DNA of 64,000 nt, from NCBI RefSeq assembly GCF_900299525.1, contig NZ_OMKA01000003.1, positions 612,053-676,052 of the forward strand, written 5' to 3'. The notes beneath the pieces were generated by a model. That model ran no database searches, was not told the DNA's origin, and worked only from the letters and a program-made list of their open reading frames with translations. This DNA is from Aquimarina sp. Aq78 (lineage in GTDB: Bacteria > Bacteroidota > Bacteroidia > Flavobacteriales > Flavobacteriaceae). Below, piece by piece: positions 54,667 to 63,900 of this stretch. The translations under genes were made by a program, and so were the position numbers. Position 1 is the first letter of the stretch. The number at the start of each line of letters is the position of its first letter.

Positions 54667-55914
54667 ATGAAAACTACAAAAACACTTTGCTTTCTTCTTG
54701 CACTATGTAGTATCACTACAAGTAATGCTCAATTATTAGAAAGGTTGGGTAAAAAGGCAGAAGAAGCGGCAAAACGTACTATTGAAAAACGTGTAGAGCG
54801 GGAAACAGAAAAAAAAACCAACAAAGGTCTTGATGGTATTTTTGAAGGAAAAAAGAAGAAAAGAAAAAGGAAAAAGAAAAAAAGAGGAGTTATTATCGGA
54901 AGCTCTAAGGAGTATGAAATCAATCGTGCCTCTGATTTTATATCAGGAAATATTGTAGTATTTGAGGATGATTTCACAAATGATCAACAAGGAGATTTTC
55001 CTGCTAAATGGGATACCAACGGCTCTGGTGAAATCGTAAAGATTGATGGTAAAAAATGGTTCCGTTTGGGAGGTAACTCTAAGTATGTCCCGACAATTAA
55101 AGAGTCATTTCCCGAAAATTACACCATAGAATTTGATCTTCTTACTCAAGGATTAGATAAAAAAACCAGTTCTCAGGCCTGGATTAAACTTTTACTCGAA
55201 GACAATACTGGTTTTCAACGATCAAAAAACTGGTGTATGGTAGAACTATCTCCTTGCCAATTCATCGAATCTCCTGGTGTTGTAGAAAAAGTAACAAACG
55301 GACAACGCCAGATCCGAAATCAGATAGGTAAAGATTATCGTACTGCAATAAAAGGAATGTCCCATATAGCTATCGCTGTCAATAAAACCCGAATGCGAGT
55401 ATGGCTTAATGAAAATAAAATCGTGGATATTCCAAGATTAGTTCCACAAAAAGCAAATGTATTTAAATTATACACCAAAGGATTGCGGGATGCAAGCGAT
55501 AAAGACGAGGTATACATATCTAATATTAAAATAGCTAAGAGTGGTCAGGATAATCGAAGTAAGCTTATTACCGAAGGACGTTTATCTACCAATGCTATCC
55601 TTTTTAAAGCAGGATTCTCAACCATTACAGGAGGATCTGAAACGATCGTAAAAGAGGTAGCTATGGCTTTGCAAAACCTACCCGATATGAAAATAAAAAT
55701 CATAGGCCATACAGATGCTGATGGGAATGCAGAAAGCAATAGAAAACTTTCTGAACAACGAGCAAAAGCTGTTAAAATGATTCTTGTAGAACAATATGAT
55801 ATTCGGTTTAGCAGAATTCAAATCGAAGGAAAAGGAGAAGCAAGACCAATAGCAGATAATACTTCAAAGGCCGGAAAAGCAAAAAACAGACGAGTAGAAT
55901 TTATTAAACTCTAA
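54667..55914 (+). CDS. OmpA-family lipid-free outer-membrane protein with basic linker
   Basis: A 415-residue secreted protein: signal MKTTKTLCFLLALCSITTSNA, a helical basic stretch (about 28-80, containing GKKKKRKRKKKKRG), a concanavalin/LamG-like sandwich (about 95-285, VFEDDFTNDQQGDFPAKWDT, YTIEFDLLTQG), and a C-terminal OmpA domain (about 300-412) with IKIIGHTDADGN, NRKLSEQRAKAV and KAKNRRVEF for peptidoglycan binding. It links the envelope to peptidoglycan; the sandwich may bind glycan. Second gene of a close pair. Confidence 0.85.
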   Translation: MKTTKTLCFLLALCSITTSNAQLLERLGKKAEEAAKRTIEKRVERETEKKTNKGLDGIFEGKKKKRKRKKKKRGVIIGSSKEYEINRASDFISGNIVVFEDDFTNDQQGDFPAKWDTNGSGEIVKIDGKKWFRLGGNSKYVPTIKESFPENYTIEFDLLTQGLDKKTSSQAWIKLLLEDNTGFQRSKNWCMVELSPCQFIESPGVVEKVTNGQRQIRNQIGKDYRTAIKGMSHIAIAVNKTRMRVWLNENKIVDIPRLVPQKANVFKLYTKGLRDASDKDEVYISNIKIAKSGQDNRSKLITEGRLSTNAILFKAGFSTITGGSETIVKEVAMALQNLPDMKIKIIGHTDADGNAESNRKLSEQRAKAVKMILVEQYDIRFSRIQIEGKGEARPIADNTSKAGKAKNRRVEFIKL

Positions 55915-55925
55915 ATCTCAAAAAA

Positions 55926-57179
55926 ATGAAAACATCAAAATCCATTTTATATATATTGTTATTGTCGTTATCGGTTACCATATTCTTGTCTTGTTCTAAC
56001 GATGACAACGGCCCCGGAATAGATCCTAATCAAGAAATCATATTAGCAACATTTGATTATTCTAATCTTAGTGTAAACAGCTTACCTAATATGATCATAG
56101 CCAACAATGCTGAAGGCGAAATCTTAACCACCGTAGAAACCAACAAAATACCCGGAATTTATACACTAACCGCAAAAGGATATGCCTCAAATAGTTTTAT
56201 GCTTACTACCCTTTTAGAAACAGATAGTTATAAAGGTCTAATCACTATCAAAGACGTACCTGTTGGCAGCAGTGCAATTGCTCCCAATTACAATTCTACT
56301 AGAAATGGTAGCATAAAATTTACGCTAAACTTAACCGGGGCTACACGCATCAGGCTTTTTGTTTATGGACTAAAACGCAGAACTAGTACAGATGGAGTCG
56401 ATCCCCTTACCAGTGCTCCTACCAAAACTTATGAATATAATAAAGAAGGTTCTAGTGATAAAATTTTCCTGAAAATAAGGTATAAGCCAAATGATGTAGA
56501 TCCTATGGTTTATGGATATACATGGATTGATAACTATAAAGAAATTGAAAATAGAACTTTAAGTTTTGCAGATTTTAACATCGTATCTACAAGTGCTATA
56601 ACGGTAAATGATACTTCAGACAGAAACCACACTGATCTTTATGCTATTTATGACACCAACAGATCTGTTAATCTCGAAGGTAATGGTTCTCAATATTTGG
56701 AAATCACTGAAGGTTTTGAATATTACTTAACAAAATATGGAGGATCATACCCAGATGGAGTATACCATAGCAAAGCAATTAAAACTAATGGTTTACCTGA
56801 AACAGTATCCATTACAAAACCTAATTGGAATTTTTCGTATACTTCAACATCAAACAGTCTGCAAGTACAACCATCTGGCATTTATTTATGTACCAATATT
56901 GATACTCAAATTATAAATCCGGCAGCAAAAAACCTTTCATGGCACATTACAATCCCGAATAATGGTGCAAATAAAATAACACTTCCACAACTACCAGAAA
57001 GTCTTTCTGATTATGCTAATTATTTTGAAGATGCGTCTCGTTTCGAAGAGAATTATGTGGATTTGATCAATTTATCTAATAATCTCAATTATGCAGATTA
57101 TATACAAGATGCAATTGATAGAACCTATGAACTGGTAGAGCGAAATGGAGAATCTATTTTAATTAAGCTTAATCCATAA
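55926..57179 (+). CDS. uncharacterised lipoprotein (417 aa)
   Basis: Signal MKTSKSILYILLLSLSVTIF then LSC, lipid near Cys23, followed by SNDDNGPG. The body is beta-rich with no domain I can name: ILATFDYSNLSVNSL, GLITIKDVPVGSSAI, IRLFVYGLKRR, SLQVQPSGIYL. A carbohydrate-binding or jelly-roll-like fold is possible but unsupported. It is 11 bp after the OmpA-like gene, so the three genes from 54289 form one unit. Confidence 0.72.
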   Translation: MKTSKSILYILLLSLSVTIFLSCSNDDNGPGIDPNQEIILATFDYSNLSVNSLPNMIIANNAEGEILTTVETNKIPGIYTLTAKGYASNSFMLTTLLETDSYKGLITIKDVPVGSSAIAPNYNSTRNGSIKFTLNLTGATRIRLFVYGLKRRTSTDGVDPLTSAPTKTYEYNKEGSSDKIFLKIRYKPNDVDPMVYGYTWIDNYKEIENRTLSFADFNIVSTSAITVNDTSDRNHTDLYAIYDTNRSVNLEGNGSQYLEITEGFEYYLTKYGGSYPDGVYHSKAIKTNGLPETVSITKPNWNFSYTSTSNSLQVQPSGIYLCTNIDTQIINPAAKNLSWHITIPNNGANKITLPQLPESLSDYANYFEDASRFEENYVDLINLSNNLNYADYIQDAIDRTYELVERNGESILIKLNP

Positions 57180-57323
57180 AATCATCATGCCACCTATCAA
57201 AAAAATGAAGTAACGATTAATAAAACAATCTATGAAATGAGCCATAACCATATAAGTTGACACCAACCGAAATGAGTATTGGCAAATTTCATCTGACCTC
57301 TAAAAACAATGAAATACAAACAG

Positions 57324-58010
57324 ATGAAACATATCACTTTTTTAATTACAATACTGGTACTCACATCGGTTTCTGCTCAGAACAACAATTGTAGTAAGTT
57401 TTATGCTAGTGAGGAAGGTAAAGAACTAATCATCCATCAATATGATAAAAAGGAACGCCTTTCTACCATAACCGAATTTAAGGTAACCGATGTAAAAAAC
57501 ACAGCTACTCAAAGTGTTATTACTATTGCCATGAATCTAAAAGACGGTAGAAACAAGAAATCAATTGTCACCTCATCATTTAAAGCTCGTTGTTCGGGAA
57601 AAACGACTCGTTTAGATCCCGAATCTTTTATTGCCCCTGGTATACTTGATCAATATAATGATATGGAATATAGTATTACGGGAGATGACATCTCTTTCCC
57701 CAATAGTTTAACTATTGGTCAGGAATTACCTAATGCATCTGTACATATGTCTGTAAATGCGGGAATCATGAACATAAATATGACCACCAATATGCAAAAC
57801 AGAAAAATAATTGCAAAAGAGCAAGTTACTACCCCTGCAGGAACTTTTGATTGCTATGTAATTACTTATACCAACGAGTTAACCATGGGAATGACCACGA
57901 CACAACATTCTAAACAATGGATAGCAGAAGGTGTCGGTATGGTAAAAGAAGAAACACGCAAAGCAAACGGAAAACTAATCACAAAAAGCATTTTACATCA
58001 AATCAACTAA
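57324..58010 (+). CDS. DUF3108/TapB-like secreted protein
   Basis: A 228-residue secreted protein, signal MKHITFLITILVLTSVSA; an ATG 5 codons upstream (57309) is an equally possible start. The pattern EFKVTDVKN, SFKARCSG, TVNA-type strand block and PAGTFDCYVITYTNEL with QWIAEGVGMVKEETR matches DUF3108/TapB-like proteins. Two Cys (about 23 and 94) and one in the DCY motif may pair. Expected to be periplasmic. It leads directly into the beta-barrel gene, 12 bp away. Confidence 0.8.
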   Translation: MKHITFLITILVLTSVSAQNNNCSKFYASEEGKELIIHQYDKKERLSTITEFKVTDVKNTATQSVITIAMNLKDGRNKKSIVTSSFKARCSGKTTRLDPESFIAPGILDQYNDMEYSITGDDISFPNSLTIGQELPNASVHMSVNAGIMNINMTTNMQNRKIIAKEQVTTPAGTFDCYVITYTNELTMGMTTTQHSKQWIAEGVGMVKEETRKANGKLITKSILHQIN

Positions 58011-58022
58011 AATTAATTCATT

Positions 58023-58622
58023 ATGAAAAAAGTAACCACATTAATCGTAACATTCATTTTTATAGTTTCATCTCACGCACAAGACTCTGGATTTGACGCC
58101 AAAACAAAGGGGAGTTTTATTGCTAACGGGAGTGTTAATGTTTATTTCACCACTCGAAAAAGAAATGATGACAAAGCAACCGCATTTACCACCAGAATAA
58201 CGCCAAAAGTTGGATATTTTGTAATCGATAATCTTGCCGTGGGTCTCGAATTAGGCATTAATACAAACAAAGAAAAGCAAGATTCAGATTTTGGAGATAT
58301 AGAAACGACCACCAATGGTTTTGGTATTGGGCCTTTTGCCCGTTATTACCTGCAAAACAACATCTATTTCGAAGGCCTTATCGGAATAGGAAATTCTAAA
58401 ACAACTACCGATGGAGGATTGCTTGGCTCAACAGATATAAAATCAAATATTTTTGGATTTAGAGTTGGAGCCGGCTATGCTTTTTTTCTCGGAAATCATG
58501 TTGCCATCGAACCTAGTGTAAGTTATTCCTGGGAAGATATTAATCCCGATAATGCACCATCTGGTTACAAAGAAAGCTTATCCTCTATTTTTCTGGGTAT
58601 TGGTATTTCTGCCTTCTTTTAA
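58023..58622 (+). CDS. small outer-membrane beta-barrel protein
   Basis: A 199-residue secreted protein, signal MKKVTTLIVTFIFIVSSHA. Eight amphipathic strands are apparent, with GYFVIDNLAVGLELGI, FGIGPFARYYLQNNIYFEGLIGIG, FGFRVGAGYAFFLGNHVAIEPSVSYSW-type alternation (quoted in pieces) and the terminal SSIFLGIGISAFF, ending in Phe as outer-membrane barrels do. OmpX/OMP_b-brl-like. It is cotranscribed with the DUF3108-like gene. Confidence 0.85.
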   Translation: MKKVTTLIVTFIFIVSSHAQDSGFDAKTKGSFIANGSVNVYFTTRKRNDDKATAFTTRITPKVGYFVIDNLAVGLELGINTNKEKQDSDFGDIETTTNGFGIGPFARYYLQNNIYFEGLIGIGNSKTTTDGGLLGSTDIKSNIFGFRVGAGYAFFLGNHVAIEPSVSYSWEDINPDNAPSGYKESLSSIFLGIGISAFF

Positions 58623-58661
58623 TTCCTAATTATCAATGTCGTTTACCTTAAAAAATCAATA

Positions 58662-58746
58662 TGTCACACTGAGCTTGTCGAAGTGATTCCAAATTTGTGT
58701 TTTCAAAAATCTTCGACAGGCCTCATGAGTTTATCGAAGGACTCTG
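58662..58746. repeat. degenerate REP-like repeat (GTCGAAG type)
   Basis: TGTCACACTGAGCTTGTCGA with AG following (58662-58683) and the inverse CTTCGACAGG (58711-58720), then a third related block TTATCGAAGGACTCTGA. This resembles a dispersed repeat common in Bacteroidota intergenic DNA. It forms an imperfect hairpin in the gap before the TIG-NHL genes. Confidence 0.55.
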
Positions 58747-58881
58747 ACCGACAACTAAACACATTATCAATAAAAAACAAAGGGTGCGCCTAAAAAAAAA
58801 TGATATCAATCTATATACCTAATACAACACTAACCTATACTAACAAGATTAAAATTTTTAAAAACAATAAAGTAAGAACAC

Positions 58882-60195
58882 ATGAAAACAATAAAAAACA
58901 GTATAGTTATAGTGCTAGTAGTAGTAGTGCTAGCGAGTTGTAGTAGTGATGATAATGGTAATACCACACCTCCCCCTACGCTACCCATCGCAACCCTAAG
59001 CAACATAAGCCCTACCAGTGGGCCAAAAACCACCATTGTAACCATAAACGGCAATAATTTTGGTGAAGACATTAATAAAGTACAAGTGTTTTTTAATGAC
59101 AAAGAAGGTACTATACAATCAGTAAGTAATAACCAAATCAAGGCAATTGTGCCGGCCAGAGCATTTACAGGACTGGTAACTCTATCTGTAAATGGCACAA
59201 CACTTACTGGCCCAGAATTCTCCTATACCATTACCGAAGTAAATGTAAGCACTATAGCCGGTAGTACCCTAGGATTTGTAGATGGGCAAGGCAGTGCTGC
59301 CCAGTTTAATAAGCCTATTGGTATTGTAATAGATACAGATAATAATCTATACATAGCTGATTCTAACAATCAGAAAATAAGAAAAATAACACCACAAGGA
59401 GTGGTAAGCACACTGGCAGGTAGCACCTCAGGGTTTGCCGATGGTCAAAGTAGTGCAGCCCAGTTTTATGATCCCAGTAGTATTGCAATAGATACAGATA
59501 ATAATCTATATGTAACGGATACCAATAATCATAAAATAAGAAAAATAACACCACAAGGAGTGGTAAGCACACTGGCAGGCAGCACTTCAGGATTTGCAGA
59601 TGGCCAAGGCAGTGTTGCCCAGTTTAATAGACCATATGCTATTGCAATAGACACAGATAATAATTTATACATAGCTGACTCTTACAATCATAAAATAAGA
59701 AAAATAACACCAGAAGGGGTGGTAAGTACCTTGGCTGGTAATACTGAAGGTTTTGCAGATGGCACTGGTACTATGGCCAAATTTAGCTATCCTCTAGGTA
59801 TTGCAATAGACTTAGATAGTAATCTGTATGTGACAGATTATGAAAATCATAAAATTAGAAAAATAACACCGCAAGGGGTAGTGAGCACCATGGCAGGAAG
59901 TACCCTAGGTTCTGCAGACGGCATTGGTACTTTAGCTCAGTTTAACTTTCCTCTAGGTATTACAATAGACACAGATAGTAATCTATACGTGGCGGATACT
60001 GAAAATCATAAAATAAGAAAAATAACACCGCAAGGAGTAGTTAGTACCCTGGCAGGAAGTACAGAAGGGTTTGCAGACGGCACAAGTACTTCGGCACAAT
60101 TTACTTACCCATATGGAATTATAATAGATAGAGATCACATACTGTATGTTACAGATACTAATAATCACAAAATAAGAAAAATCACGCAAGAATAA
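58882..60195 (+). CDS. TIG-NHL propeller lipoprotein, copy 1
   Basis: A 437-residue lipoprotein (lipid on Cys20 after VVVVLAS, then SSDDNGN). Residues about 35-120 are an IPT/TIG immunoglobulin-like domain (ISPTSGPKTTIVTINGNNFG). Then six tandem 53-residue NHL repeats, each of the pattern STxAGSTxGFADG, AQFxxPxGIxIDTDxNLYVAD, NHKIRKITPQGVV, closing a six-bladed propeller. Neighbouring repeats are nearly identical in DNA. Likely a surface binding protein. Tandem paralogue of the next gene, sharing its 16-bp leader. Confidence 0.9.
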   Translation: MKTIKNSIVIVLVVVVLASCSSDDNGNTTPPPTLPIATLSNISPTSGPKTTIVTINGNNFGEDINKVQVFFNDKEGTIQSVSNNQIKAIVPARAFTGLVTLSVNGTTLTGPEFSYTITEVNVSTIAGSTLGFVDGQGSAAQFNKPIGIVIDTDNNLYIADSNNQKIRKITPQGVVSTLAGSTSGFADGQSSAAQFYDPSSIAIDTDNNLYVTDTNNHKIRKITPQGVVSTLAGSTSGFADGQGSVAQFNRPYAIAIDTDNNLYIADSYNHKIRKITPEGVVSTLAGNTEGFADGTGTMAKFSYPLGIAIDLDSNLYVTDYENHKIRKITPQGVVSTMAGSTLGSADGIGTLAQFNFPLGITIDTDSNLYVADTENHKIRKITPQGVVSTLAGSTEGFADGTSTSAQFTYPYGIIIDRDHILYVTDTNNHKIRKITQE

Positions 60196-60206
60196 AGTAA
60201 GAACAC

Positions 60207-61514
60207 ATGAAAACAATAAAAAACAGTATAGTTCTATTGCTAATACTAGTGCTAGCAAGTTGTAGTAGTGATGATAATGGCAATACACCACCAGTAGTAG
60301 TACCAGCAGCAACTCTAAGTAGTATAAGCCCTATCAGTGGTCCAAAAACTACTATTGTAACCATTAACGGTAATAATTTTGGCGAAGATATCAGTAAGGT
60401 ACACGTATTTTTTAATGACAAAGAAGGTACTGTACAATCAGTAAGTAATAACCAAATCAGGGCAATTGTACCCGCCAGAGCATTTACAGGACTGGTAACT
60501 CTATCTGTAAATGGCACAACACTTACCGGCCCAGAATTCACCTATACTATTACCGAAGTAAATGTAAGCACTTTAGCAGGTAGTACTCAAGGTCATGCAG
60601 ATGGAGCAGGTAATGTTGCCCAATTTAATAATCCTACTGGTATTACACTAGATGCAGATAGCAATCTATATGTTGTAGACATACAGAATCATAAAATTAG
60701 AAAGATTACAGCTCAAGGAGTAGTAAGTACCCTAACTGGTAGTACTCAAGGCAATGCAGATGGAACTGGTAGTATGGCTCAATTTAATTTCCCTACAGAT
60801 ATTACAATAGATACAGAAGGCAATCTATATGTGGCCGATACCTGGAATCACGCCATAAGAAAAATCACTCCTCAAGGAGTAGTAAGTACTATCGCAGGAA
60901 GTGCTCCTGGTTTTGCAGATGGAACTGGTACTATGGCTCAGTTCAATTTTCCTCAAGGGCTTGTAACAGATGCTTTAGGAAATATATTTGTTGCTGATTC
61001 TGGGAACGATAAAATAAGAAAGATTACACCCCAAGGAGTAGTAAGTACTATAGCAGGTAGTACTACAGGTTATGCAGATGGAACCGGTGGTATGGCCCAA
61101 TTTAATTTCCCTACAGGTATTGCAATAGATAAAAATGACACCCTATATATAGTAGAACGGGGTAATGACAAAGTACGAAAAATCACGCCTCAAGGTGTAG
61201 TGAGCACCTTCGCAGGAAACACCTCTGGTTTTGCTGATGGCAATGGCACTGCAGCCCAATTTAACTCCCCTACAAGCATTATTATCGACACAGATGGAGT
61301 TATCTATGTTGCTGATAGTGGGAATGACAAAATAAGGAAAATCACGCCTCAAGGAGTAGTAACTACTCTGGTAGGAAATACCCCTGGTTTTGCAGATGGC
61401 ACAACAGTATCTGCTCAATTTGATTCTCCATTTGATGTTACAATAGATACCGATAATCATCTTTATGTTTCCGATTCTAGAAATCATAAAATTCGAAAAA
61501 TAACACAAGAATAA
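60207..61514 (+). CDS. TIG-NHL propeller lipoprotein, copy 2
   Basis: A 435-residue paralogue of copy 1, 11 bp downstream. The first 120 residues (signal, Cys, SSDDNGN, TIG) are almost identical, while the six 53-residue NHL blades have diverged, with GNDKIRKITPQ and AQFNFPTGI variants. The conserved TIG part and variable blades suggest that the propeller face is under diversification. The frame ends QE-stop as in copy 1, and the same leader AATAAAGTAAGAACAC precedes the next gene. Confidence 0.9.
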   Translation: MKTIKNSIVLLLILVLASCSSDDNGNTPPVVVPAATLSSISPISGPKTTIVTINGNNFGEDISKVHVFFNDKEGTVQSVSNNQIRAIVPARAFTGLVTLSVNGTTLTGPEFTYTITEVNVSTLAGSTQGHADGAGNVAQFNNPTGITLDADSNLYVVDIQNHKIRKITAQGVVSTLTGSTQGNADGTGSMAQFNFPTDITIDTEGNLYVADTWNHAIRKITPQGVVSTIAGSAPGFADGTGTMAQFNFPQGLVTDALGNIFVADSGNDKIRKITPQGVVSTIAGSTTGYADGTGGMAQFNFPTGIAIDKNDTLYIVERGNDKVRKITPQGVVSTFAGNTSGFADGNGTAAQFNSPTSIIIDTDGVIYVADSGNDKIRKITPQGVVTTLVGNTPGFADGTTVSAQFDSPFDVTIDTDNHLYVSDSRNHKIRKITQE

Positions 61515-61525
61515 AGTAAGAACAC

Positions 61526-62776
61526 ATGAAAACTTTTTTTAAACATTTCAATATCGCTTTAGTGCTTTGTACACTACTACTAAGTTGTAAAAATGATGAT
61601 GACCAACCTATTATACAATTTGAACTTGGGGAAATTACACTTTCTACGCCAACCACCGATGAAACTCTTTTTCGAATTGATGGAGAATTATCATGGGATG
61701 CTTTTGTGAGTAACGAATCTTTTAACTACGATATTTACATAGGGTTTGATGACAACAATATGAGTAAGATAGCCGCTGTAAGTACGACATCATACACCAT
61801 AGAAACTCCTCTTGAAATAGGAGCTATTTATAAATGGAAAGTAACAGCAAATAATGGTGTAAGAGATATTGCTACATCTGCAATCAGAGCTTTTACAACA
61901 GAACATATCGCTCCCAGGTTACTTACCGACAATGCAGCTTTTCCTAAGCGGGCATACTCTACTACAGTAGCTTTTAATGATAAATTATGGGTTATCGGCG
62001 GTCAAAACGAAGCAGGAGATCCTTTAGGGGATGTTTGGTCAAGTTCTGATGGGGTTACCTGGGTTTTAGCGCAAGATGCTCCACCATTTGGTCCCATTCA
62101 TCAACACTATGCTATTGTATTTAATAACAAATTATGGGTTTACGGAGGTGTACGAGGAGCAAGTGTATCTAGGGCAATCTATAGTTCTGAAGATGGCATT
62201 ACCTGGATCGAAGAAGCTGAGATAACTCCATTTAACCAATATAACAACATGACCATGATCGTGTTTAATAACAAATTATGGCGTATTGCAGGCTACAACG
62301 GTAATGTTGCAGATCTTTCTAATGAGCGTCATGTCTACAGCTCTACCGATGGTCTTAATTGGATTTTGGAAACCAATAATCATGGTTTTGCATTCAAATA
62401 TGGGATGGGTATTGCAAATTTAAACAATACACTATATGGTGTTTTAGAAGAAGGAAACCCAAGTAACCGAAGAGTAACTATACGAACAAGCACCGATGGG
62501 GCTACATGGGGTGAATTATCAAATAATACAACAATAAACTTCTCATACAATCCAACACTTACTGTCTTAAACAATAGGCTTAATATAATTTCTGGGAGTA
62601 ATCTTACTAATTATTATCAATCAAGAAACGGTATTGATTGGAGGTTAGCCACAAATCGAATTCCTATCACCACAGGACTAAAGTATGCTTTCGCATCATT
62701 ACATGGAAAATTATATGCTGTAGCTGGTGGTTCTTCGCCGGGCCTAGCAAACAATTCTGTTTGGATTCTTAACTAA
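61526..62776 (+). CDS. kelch-repeat lipoprotein with N-terminal FN3-like domain
   Basis: A 416-residue lipoprotein (lipid on Cys20, LLLSCKNDDD). Residues about 30-125 are a fibronectin type III-like domain (ITLSTPTTDETLF, YDIYIGFDDNN, IYKWKVTANNG). Then a kelch-like propeller with KLWVIGG, KLWVYGG, KLWRIAG, RLNIISG, KLYAVAG and Asp-box strands (WSSSDGVTW, YSSTDGLNW). Resembles the kelch lipoprotein at 53197 but with an added domain. It is 11 bp after TIG-NHL copy 2 and shares the leader with it. Confidence 0.85.
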   Translation: MKTFFKHFNIALVLCTLLLSCKNDDDQPIIQFELGEITLSTPTTDETLFRIDGELSWDAFVSNESFNYDIYIGFDDNNMSKIAAVSTTSYTIETPLEIGAIYKWKVTANNGVRDIATSAIRAFTTEHIAPRLLTDNAAFPKRAYSTTVAFNDKLWVIGGQNEAGDPLGDVWSSSDGVTWVLAQDAPPFGPIHQHYAIVFNNKLWVYGGVRGASVSRAIYSSEDGITWIEEAEITPFNQYNNMTMIVFNNKLWRIAGYNGNVADLSNERHVYSSTDGLNWILETNNHGFAFKYGMGIANLNNTLYGVLEEGNPSNRRVTIRTSTDGATWGELSNNTTINFSYNPTLTVLNNRLNIISGSNLTNYYQSRNGIDWRLATNRIPITTGLKYAFASLHGKLYAVAGGSSPGLANNSVWILN

Positions 62777-62861
62777 ATATATCAACCTGTTATGCATTTA
62801 AGAAAAATGCTACAAAGAAGTGTCAATTCGAGTGTTTTGCTGTAATGAAATGAAGACAAAA

Positions 62862-62907
62862 TGTATCGAGAATAGCTTTTTTGGTCAATAATCCTATTCT
62901 CGATACA
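62862..62907. repeat. 14-bp inverted repeat downstream of the kelch gene
   Basis: TGTATCGAGAATAG (62862-62875) pairs with CTATTCTCGATACA (62894-62907) across 18 nt. It looks like a dispersed palindromic repeat of flavobacteria; there is no U tract, so termination is unlikely to be its only role. Confidence 0.6.
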
Positions 62908-62967
62908 CAGATTTCGGTAAAAGAATATTTAAATACACAACGAGTTATATCATTAAAAATTCACATC

Positions 62968-63535
62968 ATGAAAACAAAAAAAATTAAAACTAAAGTACTT
63001 TTTTTTAACACTCATTACGTTATTGGCATTAGGTTGTTCTGATGGAGAAGACGGAGCCATAGGACCTGTTGGTCCACAAGGAGGACAAGGTATTGCTGGG
63101 GGTGACGGAACCAATGGGGAGAATGGTAATGCAAATGTTCGATCTTTTACATATAATCTCTCTACAATATCAGATGGTTTTCACGACCAGTCTATACCAG
63201 AATTCACACAAGAAGTGATTGACAATGATGCGATTTTGGGATACTTAAAATTAAATGGAAGCACTCGTTTATACCCAATCCCAAATACGAACTTAACTCC
63301 ATTAAGAATCGATATCAGAACCTTTATAGAGTTGGAAAAATATTCTATGGATTTCTATAATAGAAATCTAAATACTGTGTTCTCTGTTACTGCTGGTCAA
63401 TTCGACGAACTAAGAATAGTAATCATCGCATCAACAAATAGAAGCGGTGAGCAGCAGGATATTCTATCTAAACTAAAAGCAGAAGGAGTTGATATCAATG
63501 ATTACTATGCTGTAATGAAGCATTTCAATAAATAA
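62968..63535 (+). pseudogene. frameshifted collagen-like lipoprotein
   Basis: The ATG at 62968 opens a signal that runs out of frame; the rest, frame from 63023, reads LGCSDGEDGAIGPVGP, then QGGQGIAGGDGTNGENGN (Gly-X-Y collagen-like) and a C-terminal globular part to 63535. Two homopolymers, A8 (62976-62983) and T8 (62999-63006), lie between. Removing one A or one T restores a complete lipoprotein signal ending LLALGC. So this is a mutated gene, a sequencing error or a slippage-switched gene. The intact product would be a surface lipoprotein of about 190 residues. Confidence 0.7.
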
Positions 63536-63900
63536 AAATAGCCATACCCAAAACTAATATGTAACAGAGAATGTATAGTTTACCCCATTACCCCCGCTCC
63601 CGCTAGCGTCTCGTTAGTGGTACTACAGTTTAGATAACCCAAAAAATATCAATCTCTACATGGTATAGTCATCCTAATATTTTTTTACACTACTATATTT
63701 ACAATACACCATAGCGAAACTAACCAAATATAACCAGATGTATTATGAAATATTATAATTCTTGTTTATCTGACCAAAATACAATAGTACAGTTTCAAAA
63801 AATGAAACTAGAATATTATAATCTAAATAAAAAACCAGCTACATTATTGTAACTGGTTCTTATCGTTTATTTGCTCTACTCTTATTCTCCAATCTTGTCT
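63536..63900. other. intergenic region before the IS element
   Basis: 365 bp. A short GC-rich patch near 63585-63620 (CCCCCGCTCCCGCTAGCG) contrasts with its surroundings and resembles a dispersed repeat; an imperfect hairpin AACCAG/CTGGTT at 63833-63858 may terminate a transcript. A 35-codon frame at 63745-63852 is too weak to call. Confidence 0.4.

Noticed and set aside
59363..59572. Leu/Tyr-rich minus-strand frames opposite the NHL repeats
   Set aside because: Periodic shadows of the 159-bp repeat unit.
58882..61514. Tandem 159-bp units as a CRISPR-like or non-coding repeat array
   Set aside because: The units are in frame, encode NHL blades and lack spacers.
63745..63852. 35-codon ATG frame before the IS
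   Set aside because: Too short, no homology recognised and no promoter or ribosome site; left as intergenic.
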